Origin: Helicobacter felis ATCC 49179
GTDB lineage: Bacteria > Campylobacterota > Campylobacteria > Campylobacterales > Helicobacteraceae
NCBI RefSeq assembly: GCF_000200595.1
Contig: NC_014810.2
Span: 816,311 to 880,310 of the forward strand
Length of the DNA: 64,000 nucleotides
Direction: 5' to 3'
Of this stretch, positions 10,298 through 20,176 are shown piece after piece. The notes under the pieces were generated by a model. That model ran no database searches, had not been told where the DNA came from, and saw nothing but the letters and a program-made list of their open reading frames with translations. The translations under genes and the position numbers were made by a program. Each line of letters opens with the position of its first letter. The first letter of the stretch is position 1.

Positions 10298-10539
10298 GCG
10301 TTAGCCTTTTTCACCACTAAAGTCCAATCCACCCGATTAAAACGCAAAGAATTCATCAGCACATCTCCCCTAGCTTGAATTGCCTCCGCGCTCTGCTCCA
10401 CAATGTCAAAATCCACCACTTCAAACATAAAGATCACCACTTCCCCCGGGCTTACACTGCTATCTAAAATCGCTCCCATGCGCTCTAAAACCACACTATT
10501 TGGCTCATCTCTTAAATGCCGTAAATCAAAGCGCTTCAT
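10285..10539 (-). CDS. Small complex I accessory protein at the NuoE position (HP1264-like)
   Basis: An 84-residue soluble protein with no cysteine motif able to bind an Fe-S cluster, so it is not a classical NuoE. It resembles the H. pylori HP1264 / C. jejuni Cj1575 type that occupies the nuoE position (MKRFDLRHL start, [19 protein letters not shown]). Its only cysteine is near the C-terminus. The ATG overlaps the nuoD stop by 4 bases and its own end overlaps nuoG by 13, so it is translationally coupled in the operon. It probably helps attach an alternative electron-donor module; that is inference. Confidence 0.85.
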   Translation of the reverse strand: MKRFDLRHLRDEPNSVVLERMGAILDSSVSPGEVVIFMFEVVDFDIVEQSAEAIQARGDVLMNSLRFNRVDWTLVVKKANACQA

Positions 10540-11765
10540 CGATCCACCTCCCCAAAAACCGCATTGCTTGAGCCAATGATAGTAACCGCATCAGCTAAAT
10601 ACTGCCCCACTAAAATATCTTGCATAGAGCCTATGTGAAAAAAACTAGGCGCACGGATTTTTAAGCGGTAAGGATAGGGTTCACCCTCAGAATGAATAAA
10701 AAAGCCCAGCTCGCCTTTGGGAGACTCTGTAGGGGCATAAACCTCTCCACGGGGCGGGCGCATACCTTGAGTTACCAGCACGAAATGCTGCATCAAGGCG
10801 TAGTTTTGAGTCATGATATCTTCTTTAGGTGCGCTAAAATACTGCGGGGCATGTGTCATGATTTGTGGCTCTGTGGGAGCATACATGGGGATTAGTTGCT
10901 CTAAAATACGCAAAGACTCTTCAATCTCTAGCATATAGAGTTGGTAGCGATCGTAGCTGTCCCCATGATTGCCTACAGGAATATCAAAATCTAGTTCAGG
11001 GTAAAGCTCATAGGGCTCTTCTTTGCGCACATCATAGGCAATCCCCGTGCCCCTTAGCATGATCCCACTTGCCCCCCATGATTTGGCTTGCTCTTGACTG
11101 ATCGTGCCCACATTCTCTAAGCGGGCTTTCCAAATGCGGTTACTATCAAGCAAGCCACTGATAAGTTTATGCATGTCTCTAACTTCTTTGATGAAGGCTT
11201 TTAGCCCCTCTAGCCAGTTGGGAGGCAAATCTAGGGGCACGCCCCCGATTCGAATGGCGTTGTGGGTGAGCCTTGCACCACAATAATCCTCCATTAAGTC
11301 TAGCCCATACTCGCGGGTTTTAAAACAATAGAGAAACACCGACATCGCCCCCACATCCAGAGCATGCACGCTCAAGAAAAACACATGGGAGATCACGCGG
11401 TTTAATTCTAAAAGCAAGGTGCGGATCACCTGCGCGCGTCTGGGAATTTGCACGCCTAATAAAGTTTCTACCGCATGGGCAAAAGCGTAGTTATTGCTGG
11501 TCGAAGAGGTGTAATCTAGGCGATCGGTAGTGGGCATATATTCGTTGTAGGTCATGTTTTCGCCCAGCTTTTCACAACCCCGATGCAAGTAGCCAATCTC
11601 TGGTGTGGCTTTGGTGATTTTCTCGCCTTCTAATTCTAAGATCAAGCGCAGTTGCCCGTGTGAAGAGGGATGTTGTGGACCAAAATTGATCACCATTTGC
11701 TTATCGTCCCTTTCAAAAAGGACATTTTCAAATTGCGGTTTGAGTTTGGTAAAAATCTGTGCCAT
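10536..11765 (-). CDS. nuoD: NADH-quinone oxidoreductase subunit D
   Basis: A 409-residue soluble subunit related to the large subunit of NiFe hydrogenases. With NuoB and NuoH it forms the quinone reduction site. Conserved parts include [21 protein letters not shown] (quinone-site His), [14 protein letters not shown] and [16 protein letters not shown]-like C-terminus ([16 protein letters not shown]). The ATG at 11765 touches the nuoC stop. Length matches H. pylori NuoD exactly as I recall it (409). Confidence 0.97.
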   Translation of the reverse strand: MAQIFTKLKPQFENVLFERDDKQMVINFGPQHPSSHGQLRLILELEGEKITKATPEIGYLHRGCEKLGENMTYNEYMPTTDRLDYTSSTSNNYAFAHAVETLLGVQIPRRAQVIRTLLLELNRVISHVFFLSVHALDVGAMSVFLYCFKTREYGLDLMEDYCGARLTHNAIRIGGVPLDLPPNWLEGLKAFIKEVRDMHKLISGLLDSNRIWKARLENVGTISQEQAKSWGASGIMLRGTGIAYDVRKEEPYELYPELDFDIPVGNHGDSYDRYQLYMLEIEESLRILEQLIPMYAPTEPQIMTHAPQYFSAPKEDIMTQNYALMQHFVLVTQGMRPPRGEVYAPTESPKGELGFFIHSEGEPYPYRLKIRAPSFFHIGSMQDILVGQYLADAVTIIGSSNAVFGEVDR

Positions 11766-12562
11766 TAGGGACGCTCTTTTAACTCTGTGGGGTCTTTGCT
11801 GTGTAAATCTTTGACAAAAAGGGATTTTTCAAAGGTGTATTTTTGTGGTTTGTCTTCTAAGGGCAAACCTTTAGATTGTTCATGACCAATCTTAGAGAAG
11901 TTAAAAGTATCTCTCTCATCTACTCTTGCACTATCCCTTTGCTCTGGTCCTATGATTTCTCTGTATTCCTTGCCAAAAATTTTATCCACTTCATACCATG
12001 CGGCATGTTCATCGCCCTTAAGCGGATAAGATTTTAATAGTGGGTGGCCTACCCAGTCATCGGGCATTAAAATACGCTTTAGATGGGGGTGATTTTCAAA
12101 CACAATGCCAAACATGTCATAAGCCTCCCTCTCGCTCCACAGAGCCGAGCGGTATAAGTGGCTGAGTGTGGGGGGATTTTCTTCTTTTTTCAGCACCGCC
12201 TTTAGGCGTAGTCGGCGTTTATTAGCATATCCGGGCAAGTAGGATAAAAATTGATAAAACAGCTCAAATTCCCCTCGCTTTTCTAAAAAGTCGATTGCAC
12301 TCATCTCGCTCAAGGTTTCATAGCCCAAATTCTTTAACCTTTCAGCCACCTGTGCCACCTCGCTAACCTCTATAACAAAAACCGCTGTGTCTATTTCTAT
12401 AAAACTTTCTAGCACCTTGTGGTAATAGTTGATATGGTTAAAAATCACCTCATAGGGCGAACCTACGATGGGGGTTTTGGGTGTGGGTGGGACCACATAG
12501 AAGCGATCGGAATAATGGACTTGTTTTTGGACATTAGCATTAGGGCGTTGTTTTCTAACCAT
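11765..12562 (-). CDS. nuoC: NADH-quinone oxidoreductase subunit C
   Basis: A 265-residue soluble subunit of the complex I connecting module. The family signature lies around residues 135-175: [16 protein letters not shown]-type sequence ([29 protein letters not shown] is the local context), followed by [14 protein letters not shown]. NuoC and NuoD are separate genes here, not fused. The gene sits 9 bases after nuoB and its stop overlaps the nuoD start by one base. Confidence 0.95.
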   Translation of the reverse strand: MVRKQRPNANVQKQVHYSDRFYVVPPTPKTPIVGSPYEVIFNHINYYHKVLESFIEIDTAVFVIEVSEVAQVAERLKNLGYETLSEMSAIDFLEKRGEFELFYQFLSYLPGYANKRRLRLKAVLKKEENPPTLSHLYRSALWSEREAYDMFGIVFENHPHLKRILMPDDWVGHPLLKSYPLKGDEHAAWYEVDKIFGKEYREIIGPEQRDSARVDERDTFNFSKIGHEQSKGLPLEDKPQKYTFEKSLFVKDLHSKDPTELKERP

Positions 12563-12571
12563 TTTAACTCT

Positions 12572-13081
12572 TTAAACCAAGCGTTTGGTGTTGTTTTCGG
12601 GTAATGCCTTTTGACGGCGGATTTTATCCTGCAAGACCATTAAAGCGTATTGCAGGGTTTCAGGGCGAGGCGCGCACCCGGGCAGATAAATATCTACAGG
12701 AATCACCCGATCGACCCCTTGCACGGTAGCATAAGTGTTAAACATCCCTCCCGTGTTGGCACACGAACCCATAGAGATCACCCATTTAGGCTCGGGCATT
12801 TGATCATAGAGTCTGCGGGTAAACTCAGCGTGCTTTTTAGTGAGAGTGCCCGCTATAATCATCACATCAGATTGTCTAGGCGATGCTCTAAAAATCGTGC
12901 CAAAGCGATCAAAGTCAAAGCGCGAACCCCCTGTGGCCATCATCTCAATCGCGCAGCACGCCAACCCATAAGTGAGGGGCCAAAGCGAATTACTGCGCCC
13001 CCAATTTAGCAACTTATCTAGCGTTGTTAGAGCAATGGGTAGCCCCCCATTTTTTAAATAACTCACTGCATGCTGTGCCAT
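12572..13081 (-). CDS. nuoB: NADH-quinone oxidoreductase subunit B (cluster N2)
   Basis: A 169-residue subunit that carries the terminal 4Fe-4S cluster N2, the electron donor to quinone. The ligand pattern is visible: tandem cysteines in [12 protein letters not shown], then CANTGGMF and LPGCAPRPE. NuoB-type sequence [11 protein letters not shown] precedes the cysteine pair. The start overlaps the nuoA end by 19 bases. A little longer than H. pylori NuoB (159), mostly at the C-terminus. Confidence 0.97.
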   Translation of the reverse strand: MAQHAVSYLKNGGLPIALTTLDKLLNWGRSNSLWPLTYGLACCAIEMMATGGSRFDFDRFGTIFRASPRQSDVMIIAGTLTKKHAEFTRRLYDQMPEPKWVISMGSCANTGGMFNTYATVQGVDRVIPVDIYLPGCAPRPETLQYALMVLQDKIRRQKALPENNTKRLV

Positions 13082-13455
13082 TCTAACGCTCCTCTCTTTA
13101 GGGCATAAACAAAACCCACAACCAACAAGCCTAAAAAGCTCACCATTTCAAAAAAGCCAAAAAATCCCAATTCTTTAAAATCCAAAGCCCAAGGAAACAT
13201 AAAGACAATTTCTACATCAAAGAGAATGAAGAGCACCGCCATGGCGTAAAATTGATGACTCAAGCGGTTTTGTTGTTTTAGAGCGAGCGGTCCGCACTCA
13301 TAAGCGGCAAGCTTTAATTTCTCATTTTGCCTGCGCGCGAGTCTTCGGCTAAGAAAACGCTGGATTTGCAAGGTCCAATTAAAGACCAGAAAACTAAAGA
13401 CTAATAAAACAAACACCCCGAAGTAAGGGTGCCCTGTTACACTCTCTACGCCCAC
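13063..13455 (-). CDS. nuoA: NADH-quinone oxidoreductase subunit A
   Basis: A 130-residue, three-helix membrane subunit, first gene of the complex I operon. The conserved loop [11 protein letters not shown] carries the cysteine that becomes exposed in the deactive enzyme of this family, and [18 protein letters not shown] is the typical second helix. No ATG is available near the N-terminus; the GTG at 13455, with GGGAGC upstream, is the best start. It would be the promoter-proximal gene of the 13-gene cluster. Confidence 0.93.
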   Translation of the reverse strand: MGVESVTGHPYFGVFVLLVFSFLVFNWTLQIQRFLSRRLARRQNEKLKLAAYECGPLALKQQNRLSHQFYAMAVLFILFDVEIVFMFPWALDFKELGFFGFFEMVSFLGLLVVGFVYALKRGALEWHSMQ

Positions 13456-13485
13456 ATGTGCTCCCTAATGAAAGATAAACAAAGT

Positions 13486-13494
13486 ATTAAAGCA
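13486..13494 (-). promoter_or_regulatory. Candidate extended -10 of the nuo operon
   Basis: On the minus strand TGCTTTAAT lies about 30 bases upstream of the nuoA GTG. It fits an extended -10 element (TG plus one base plus hexamer), which Helicobacter sigma-70 promoters often use with a weak -35. No other promoter-like sequence lies closer. The call is by eye only. Confidence 0.35.
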
Positions 13495-13658
13495 TAATTT
13501 AATTAATTCTAACTTTTGGCGGGGTGTAGGAATGCCAAGTTTAGTTTTTAATGCGGATTTGACAAGGCAAAATATGCTAAAATGGCGATTCTAATGTTCA
13601 AATGGCCGTATTGAAGCATGAAGGAAATCATGAAATCTGCTTACAAGAAAGGTTGGTC

Positions 13659-13841
13659 ATGCTAGCTCCTAAACCCTATAAACTTATCTGCTCCTGTGGA
13701 TATTCTAAGATTGTGCGCTTTAAGAGTGATTGCTTGAGTGGAGCGGACTTAGCCCAAATGGGCAACACTTGTCCCAAGTGTGGGCAAAGCATGCGCGAAG
13801 TCCCTCTTAGTTTATTCGATCACCTCTTTAAAAAGAAATGA
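13659..13841 (+). CDS. Small zinc-ribbon protein, function unknown
   Basis: A 60-residue protein from the ATG at 13659, with AAAGG upstream. It contains CSC near residue 11 and CPKC near residue 41, a spacing suited to one zinc-ribbon (CxC...CxxC), and ends in a basic tail (FKKK). I do not recognise a characterised family member. It is divergently placed relative to nuoA and preceded by TTGACA at 13559 and a TGCTAAAAT element at 13576, although their spacing is too short for a standard promoter. Small size and zinc ligands suggest a nucleic-acid or protein adaptor, but this is speculation. Confidence 0.65.
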   Translation: MLAPKPYKLICSCGYSKIVRFKSDCLSGADLAQMGNTCPKCGQSMREVPLSLFDHLFKKK

Positions 13842-14069
13842 TCACCCCCCTCCAACAAAACTAACTTTTCTAAAAATCTTGTCTGCGTCATCATGCCTAA
13901 CTGTGTCTCAGCTCAGTTGGCTGGTTTACAGTTTTTTGCTCGTGTGAGTGCTATATCTGTTGGCTTAAATAAAGTTTTTCAATAAAATTTGTTGCAATGG
14001 ACCTTCTGTAGCAATATTGAACTTTGTGATGTTTTGGATCTAATCAGAGTATAGAAGAATGGAGATTTC

Positions 14070-14321
14070 ATGCAAAAAGTGTCGCTAGTTGTAATGCTAG
14101 GTCTTTTGGGGTTTATTTTAGTCCCTCTCAACGCTGAAAACAGAGGAGTTTATGGAGAAATTGGGTTTCAGTATTCTAATATGACCCAAGCTACTAAGAG
14201 CCAAGTAGGTCCTCAGTTGCAAAAGAATCCTTTCAGCTCTACAGCTCCAGTAACCGCTGTGAATGTAAATAACTTCCTACAGCAATCAAACAATAATAAT
14301 CCAAAACAAAACCGCCAATGA
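14070..14321 (+). CDS. Short Hop-type outer membrane protein N-terminal fragment
   Basis: An 83-residue frame with a signal peptide (cut after NAE) followed by GVYGEIGFQYSNMTQA, which is the characteristic mature N-terminus of Helicobacter Hop/Hom outer membrane proteins. The rest is Asn/Gln-rich, and no beta-barrel follows. The frame ends in TGA just before a C11 tract and then a hairpin terminator, so it is either a relic of a larger porin gene or a short expressed secreted peptide. RBS: GGAGATTTC before the ATG. Confidence 0.6.
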   Translation: MQKVSLVVMLGLLGFILVPLNAENRGVYGEIGFQYSNMTQATKSQVGPQLQKNPFSSTAPVTAVNVNNFLQQSNNNNPKQNRQ

Positions 14322-14327
14322 GTCTTA

Positions 14328-14345
14328 CCCCCCCCCCCTCCCCCC
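14328..14345 (+). repeat. Poly-C tract (C11-T-C6)
   Basis: Eleven cytosines (14328-14338), one T, then six more cytosines, beginning 7 bases after the stop codon of the Hop fragment. Homopolymers of this length are unstable by slipped-strand mispairing and often switch Helicobacter surface genes. Here the tract is outside a long frame, so length changes cannot restore an obvious barrel in any of the three frames I read. Confidence 0.8.
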
Positions 14346-14470
14346 ATTTGTAAAGCCTCAGACTTTTCCTAAGTTTCATTTCAACTGCACTCTAAGATCA
14401 TTTGATCTAAGTGAGGGCAATTTAGCTAGCATCACTCTAGTATAGATAAAACGGTGGTGCAAACACAATA

Positions 14471-14490
14471 AGCGATGCTCGCTCTTTTTT
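14471..14490 (+). terminator. Intrinsic terminator after the Hop fragment
   Basis: AGCGA-TGC-TCGCT forms a 5-bp stem with a 3-base loop and is followed by C and six T. It would end the transcript of the Hop fragment and separates it from the coiled-coil gene downstream. The remainder of 14346-14657 holds nothing else that I recognise apart from the AAAGGA element at 14610. Confidence 0.5.
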
Positions 14491-14657
14491 ATGCTCAGAG
14501 TTTTTAGATAGCCCTACCCTTAACCCCCCGATGTTTATATCTAATTACCAACTTACCAACAAACTTTTTTGTGATGGGGTAAGTAGCCACATACAAAAAC
14601 ACAACCAATAAAGGAAATTTTGCGAGAAAGTCATTTAAACAAATCAATAGGCACTCT

Positions 14658-17306
14658 TTGCGCAGATATTCAAGTTATCCTTTGTGTCTAGCACTTGTTG
14701 TAACTCTCTTAAATTCTTTTTTGCAGGGGATTGAGAGTAAAGATATGAGAAACACAAAGATTGTAGACACAAATTTCTTGACCAGCCAAACCTTAGTGTC
14801 AATGTTAAATCCTCAAGTTTTTGTTCTTACAGAATCGCAACAACTCCAACATCTCCTAAGTGCCGCACAAGGACAATTAAAGAATGCTGAGCAGGTCCTA
14901 GCAAATGCTAGAGGCAATGTAGCCACTGCTCAACAAGCACTCAACATAGCGCAAGAAAAGGCTAGTCAAGCTAATGTAGCTTTGCAGAGGGCGCAAGCAA
15001 ACCACGCGGACGCACAAAATCAACTCATAAAAGACCAAGCAACACTACAAAAAGCCCAATCGGCACAAATCAATGCCAAACAATCCATAGCCACTGCTCA
15101 ACGAGCACTTAACATAGCACAAGAAAAGGTTAACCAAGCTAATGCGGCTTTGCAGAATGCAGACGCAAATTATGCGGATGCCCAAAAACAATTTCACAAA
15201 CAACAAGAGACACTTGGGCAAGCCCAGTCAAATCAATACTCTGTCAGTCAACAAGTAGAACGAGATCAGGGTTCTATGAAAGGATACCTTGATACTATTC
15301 AACAATTCAACGAGGATATCCAAGCTGAAAAAGAGGATCTTGTTAAAAATGAACAAGTGCTTAAGGTGAATCAGCCCAAGTTAGTGGCTGCACAACAGGA
15401 AATCAAGCCATGGTTGGATAAGTATCAAAAAGCATCGAATGCCTATGATACAGCAAAAATCAATTATAGCAATGCGCAATTTGAGGTTGAGCAAGCAAAA
15501 ATGAATCTAAAATATCCAATGTCTTGGCAGACTACAAGTAGCTTAGAGGCGGCATTAAAGGAGGCAGAAGCAAAACTTGCCCAAGCAGATACCGCCTACA
15601 AAGCAGCAGAGGCAACACTGCAATCTGCAACTGCAGCTTATAATCAGCAGATGCAAGACAAGGTATCCCCAATACAGAACAAAATAGATGCAGAACAAAT
15701 CCAAATACGAATGGATCAAGACGACATATCTTCTGGGGAAGAGACTATACAAAAGACACAACAAGACTATGCAGACGCTAAAAATCGCCTAACAAAAGAC
15801 CAAGCCGCACTGCAAAAAGCGCAACAAGCCGTAACCACTGCACAACAAGCACTTAGTGTGGCACAAGAAAAGGTGCGCCAAGCCAGCGCAGCTCAGGGGA
15901 CAGCAAGCTCAAACAATCTAAATGCGCAAAATCAAATAAGACAGGCTCAAGTTGCGTTACAAAACGCTAAGATAGATCAAGATAACGCTAGTATAAATGT
16001 AATTAACGCGCAACAGGCAGTCAAAACAGCACAAGCTTCTATTGCCAATCTTCAAAACCAAATACAGAGCCACAACTCTCACCCAACCTCTAGCCCAAAA
16101 ACAAACTCAGGAACAGGTGTTGGTCATGATAAAAATAGCTTCTACTAGCAACAAAATGGATAAAGAAGGGAAAACAAGCAATAAAACTTCCAACACTACA
16201 TCTCTTGAAAATCTCATTGATTCCTTGATTCATAAAACAGAAACCAACATCCAATCAGCTATAGATAACTACTTTAGTCAGGTGGAACAAACAATTAAAA
16301 ACGCCGTGAGTGCCATCATCAGCACTTTGGATCAAAATACACCCGCTCAGGCTATACAAAGTATTATATCCGGAATGCAAAAATATGTCAGTATGGATAG
16401 TGGCTTAACCATCCAGATAGCAAGTGCAATTAACCCCTCTTTCCAAAAGAACCTTGCAAATTTTGAACATAGCATGCAAGATAACATGATAGATTTAAAA
16501 GCCATGCAAACTAATCTCCATGTTTTGGTGGCTCAAGCTTCTCAAATGCGCGCCACCTTATTAGAGGGCTTGGCTAGTGGAACTATCCCATTGGCAATTT
16601 CTGCAAAATTACCTGCAAATTCCATACAATAAGAAACCCAGTCAATCATCGAAAATCTTAATAAACTCTTGATTTACCTCAAAGCCACTCAGCAAGAACT
16701 GCAAGCCTACCAAAAAACCAGTCCTCAAGAGTTTTTAGCGACAGCTGGGGGGATAGGTCTAGCCAACCAAACCATGAATTCTCATGCAAACATGTATGGA
16801 GTGGATGTCCAAGTCGGTTATAAACAATTTTTTGGCAAGAAAAAACGCTGGGGTTTGCGCTATTACGGCAGTTTTAGTTACCAAAGAGGGGTATTTTATG
16901 ACAAAAATATTGCAAGTCTAAACGACCTTGTCTATGGCGTGGGTATGGACGCCCTTTATAACTTCTATGAAAGTAAGGATGGCAGATACATCACAGGAAT
17001 GTTTCTAGGCTTTATGCTTGCAGGGAACAGTTGGGTTGTTCCAAGCTACCACACTTTGCATACAGAAATGAGTCGCATCAATGAGCAAGGAGGTAAAGCC
17101 AAAATGAATTCTACTTATTTCCAAATCCCTCTCAACATTGGGTTTAGAACCAATGTAAACAAACACAATGGCTTTGAAATAGGTCTGCGCATCCCTCTAG
17201 CCACAAACTACTACTTTAAAGGTAATCTACATGGCATGGCTCTAGCCTAGAAACTACCTATAAACGCAATGTGGCGATGTATTTCAACTATGTATACAAT
17301 TTCTAG
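14658..17306 (+). pseudogene. Decayed coiled-coil outer membrane protein with C-terminal Hop-type barrel
   Basis: Three open segments read as one protein of about 880 residues. 14658-16148: signal-like SSYPLCLALVVTLLNSFLQG, then a long Ala/Gln/Asn coiled coil with three related repeat blocks (ATAQQALNIAQEK at about 14921, ATAQRALNIAQEK at 15089, TTAQQALSVAQEK at about 15833). A +1 shift near 16100-16150 leads to 16042-16632, which ends at an in-frame TAA (16630). The same frame resumes through 16669-17250 as a beta-barrel (GVDVQVGYKQFFGKKKRWG). A last shift near 17245 is needed to read YKRNVAMYFNYVYNF and the TAG at 17304, the typical C-terminus of Hop proteins. The start is a TTG; a better start near the AAAGGA at 14610 seems lost. 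Confidence 0.75.
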
Positions 17307-17486
17307 GCGGTTTGTAGCGGTTGCCTTCATGCCTTCCCTCTTTTACGATTGTTGCCCCTGCCACATACACTAAATTTTATGTGTTATGCCAAAAATTAAC
17401 CTCTAAAAAGCAATTATTTGCACTATTTTCCCAGCCCCCTGTAGACTTTTTGCAGTAAAATAATGCATCACTAAAAGGGGTTTGTT

Positions 17487-18503
17487 ATGGTGAATGTGCA
17501 TGCAAGGCGTTGGCAGGCTTTTAAGGCAAATAATAGGGCGTTTTACGCGCTTATTATTTTTGTTACCCTCTTTGTGCTCTGTTTGGGGGCGGAGTTGTGG
17601 GTGAATGATAAGCCCTTATTTATCTACAAGGATCACAAGGCGTATTTTCCTATCTTTAAAGATTATCCTGAAACCACCTTTGGGGGGGATTTTTACACCA
17701 GTGCGGACTATAACGACCCCTATGTTAAAAACCACCTACTCAAAGATGCGTTAGTGATCCGCCCCCTTATCCCCTATTCTTATGACACCATTATTATGGA
17801 TTTAAAACAGAGCGCGCCCACACCTCCTAGCTGGGAACATTGGCTAGGCACGGACGATCAAGCCCGCGATGTGCTGGCGCGCTTGGTCTATGGGTATCGG
17901 GTTTCTATCCTCTTTGCGCTCTTGTTGAGTGCCTTTAGTGTGGTGGTGGGTGTGGCTGTGGGCGCGTTGCAGGGGTATTATGGCGGACTCTTAGACCTCT
18001 TAGGGCAACGCTTTATTGAGATTTGGAGCGGGATTCCCATGCTCTTTTTGCTCATCATTCTCTCTAGCATGTTCACCCCTAGCTTTTGGTGGCTCTTGGG
18101 TCTAGTGTTGGCGTTCTCTTGGATGGGGTTAGCCCAAGTGGTGCGCACGGAGTTTTTGCGCGGGCGCAATATGGACTATGTGCGCGCCTCCTACACTTTG
18201 GGCGTGAGCGATGCGCGCGTGATCTTTTATCACATCTTGCCCAATGCGATGGTGGCCACCACGACTTATATCCCCTTTATCATGGCTGGGAGTGTGGGGG
18301 CGTTGGCAAGTTTAGATTTTTTAGGCTTTGGGATGCCCATTGGAAGCGCGTCCTTAGGGGAACTCTTAGAACAGGGTAAAAACAACCTTTATGCCCCACA
18401 TTTGGCATTAGTGGGCTTTTTTGCGATCGCGCTTTTGTTATCTATTTTAGTTTTTATCGGGGAAGGAGTGAGAGATGCCTTTGACGCCACCAACTTCAAA
18501 TAA
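17487..18503 (+). CDS. yejE: Peptide ABC transporter permease, YejE/OppC type
   Basis: A 338-residue inner-membrane permease. N-terminal helix at about 18-40, then a roughly 90-residue periplasmic stretch (NDKPLFIYKDHKAYFP, TFGGDFYTSADYNDP) that is characteristic of YejE, then five further helices with the EAA loop (YVRASYTLGVSDARVIFYHILPNAM is the context; GVSDARVIFYHILPNA is the core). Corresponds to H. pylori HP0251. RBS AAAAGGGG before the ATG. It overlaps the natural start of yejF by 29 bases. The YejB-type partner and the binding protein are not in the window. Confidence 0.9.
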   Translation: MVNVHARRWQAFKANNRAFYALIIFVTLFVLCLGAELWVNDKPLFIYKDHKAYFPIFKDYPETTFGGDFYTSADYNDPYVKNHLLKDALVIRPLIPYSYDTIIMDLKQSAPTPPSWEHWLGTDDQARDVLARLVYGYRVSILFALLLSAFSVVVGVAVGALQGYYGGLLDLLGQRFIEIWSGIPMLFLLIILSSMFTPSFWWLLGLVLAFSWMGLAQVVRTEFLRGRNMDYVRASYTLGVSDARVIFYHILPNAMVATTTYIPFIMAGSVGALASLDFLGFGMPIGSASLGELLEQGKNNLYAPHLALVGFFAIALLLSILVFIGEGVRDAFDATNFK

Positions 18504-20063
18504 AGCTCTATTGCGCCTAGAGAGAGTGCATGCCAAAGTGGGGGGGGGTTTTTGCTCCAAGATATTAGCTTGAGCGTGGAGGCAGGGCAGAGAGTGGCTT
18601 TAGTGGGAGAGAGTGGGAGTGGAAAAAGCTCGCTAGCGCGCCTTATTTTGCAATTAGTCCCCTTTGTGCGCCCCTTGAGCGGTAAGGTGCTTTTTGAAAA
18701 TACCGATTTGCTCACCCTCAAGCCTAGCCATCTGCGCAATATTCGGGGGAAGGACATCGCCTACATCGCCCAAGAACCTCTAAGCGCGCTCAACCCTCTG
18801 CATAAAATCAAGCACCAAATCATGGAGAGTTTGCGCCTGCATCAAAAATGTCCCAAAGCAGAGGCGTTAGCGCGTTTAGAGGAAGTGATGCAACAAGTGG
18901 GCTTGAGTTTAGACCTTTTAGAGCGTTACCCTTACCAACTCAGCGGGGGGCAAAACCAGCGCGTGAGCATTGCTATGAGCATTATCAACCGCCCCAAGCT
19001 TTTGATCTGCGATGAACCCACCACCGCCCTAGATGCGCAGGTGCAGCTGCAGATTTTAGACCTTTTAAAACATCTGAGCGCGCAAAACCACATGGCAATC
19101 TTATTTATTAGCCACGATTTGGGCGCGGTGCAGTGGTTAGCCGAATATGTCTATGTCCTACAAAATGGGCAATTATGCGAGCACAATACGATGGGGACTC
19201 TGTTTGAGAACCCCACACACCCCACCACGCGGCTACTCCTAGAGGCGCGCCATTTGCCCCATAAAAAACCCTTAGAACAGGGCGCAGAAACCTTGAGATT
19301 AAAAGATTTTGGGGTGCGCTATGTGCAAAAACGCTTTTTGGGGGCTAATGTTGTGCGTGTAGCAATAGCGGGGGTTGATCTCTGCTTGCACGCACGCCAA
19401 ACTTTGGGGATCATCGGGGAGTCTGGCAGTGGTAAGAGTTCGCTAGCTCTAGGGATTTTAAAGCTCATCGCCTCAGTGGGGGAACAATTTGTTTTAGGGC
19501 AAAGCGTGCATCAACTCAACCGCAAGAGTTTTAAACCCTACCGCAAGTCCTTACAGATGGTGTTTCAAAACCCCTATGCCTCGCTCAATCCACGCTGGAG
19601 CGTGCAAGAAATTTTACTAGAGGCTTTTCATGGTGCGGGCATTAAGGGGAGTTTGGAAATGGTGCGCGCGAGCTTGGAAGCGGTCGGCTTGGAGGAGAAA
19701 TTTTTGTCTTATTATCCCTTTGAGCTCAGTGGAGGGCAACGCCAACGCGTGGCAATTGCTAGGGCGATTGTTTTACACCCCCAAGTGGTGGTGATGGATG
19801 AACCCACTTCAGCACTGGATAAGAGTATGCAAAAAATCGTGCTAGGCTTGCTCCTAGATTTGCAAGAAAAACTAGATTTGAGCTATCTTTTTATCAGCCA
19901 TGATTTGGATGTGATTGAGAGCATTTGTGATTCTGTGTTGGTGGTGGAAAAGGGGCAGATTGTAGAGAGTGGCAAAACTAGCGAAGTCTTTAGCGCGCCC
20001 AAGCACCCCTATACCCAAAGGCTTTTACAAACACGGCTTGACTTTTTAGATAAGTCCTGCTAA
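18475..20063 (+). CDS. yejF: Peptide ABC transporter ATPase (two ABC domains), poly-G frameshifted
   Basis: A YejF/HP0250-type protein with two ATP-binding cassettes. Walker A GESGSGKSS occurs twice, the signatures are LSGGQNQRVSIA and LSGGQRQRVAIA, and the Walker B sequences are LLICDEPTTALD and VVMDEPTSALD. The natural start is the ATG at 18475, with AGGAG nearby, inside the yejE end; it reads LLRLERVHAKVGGG, typical of an ABC N-terminus. A G9 run at 18540-18548 throws this frame into a stop at 18571. The remaining frame begins at a TTG at 18552 (LLQDISLSVEAG). One more G, or two fewer, restores the full gene of about 529 residues. As sequenced it is OFF, weakly expressed from the TTG, or affected by a homopolymer read error. 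Confidence 0.9.
18540..18548 (+). repeat. G9 homopolymer in yejF (switch candidate)
   Basis: Nine G residues followed by five T, located 22 codons after the ATG at 18475. The tract sits exactly where the N-terminal frame and the cassette frame fail to join. G-tracts of this length are classic slipped-strand switches in Helicobacter and Campylobacter. Confidence 0.85.
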
Positions 20064-20076
20064 GATAGCGATTTTT

Positions 20077-20151
20077 GCGGGAATAGCTCAGTGGTAGAGC
20101 ACGACCTTGCCAAGGTCGGGGCCGCGGGTTCGATCCCCGTTTCCCGCTCCA
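20077..20151 (+). tRNA. tRNA-Gly (GCC)
   Basis: A 75-base cloverleaf: acceptor GCGGGAA pairs with TTCCCGC, the anticodon loop CTTGCCAAG context gives GCC, the T-loop is GGTTCGATCC, and an encoded CCA ends at 20151. It lies 14 bases after yejF and upstream of the TRL lipoprotein. Confidence 0.97.
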
Positions 20152-20176
20152 GTTTATTTAAGTTGCGAGGGTTACA

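Noticed and set aside
16042-17250. Two independent small genes at 16042 and 16669
   Set aside because: They share one frame separated by a single TAA, have no proper start with RBS, and together form the linker and barrel of the broken outer membrane protein.
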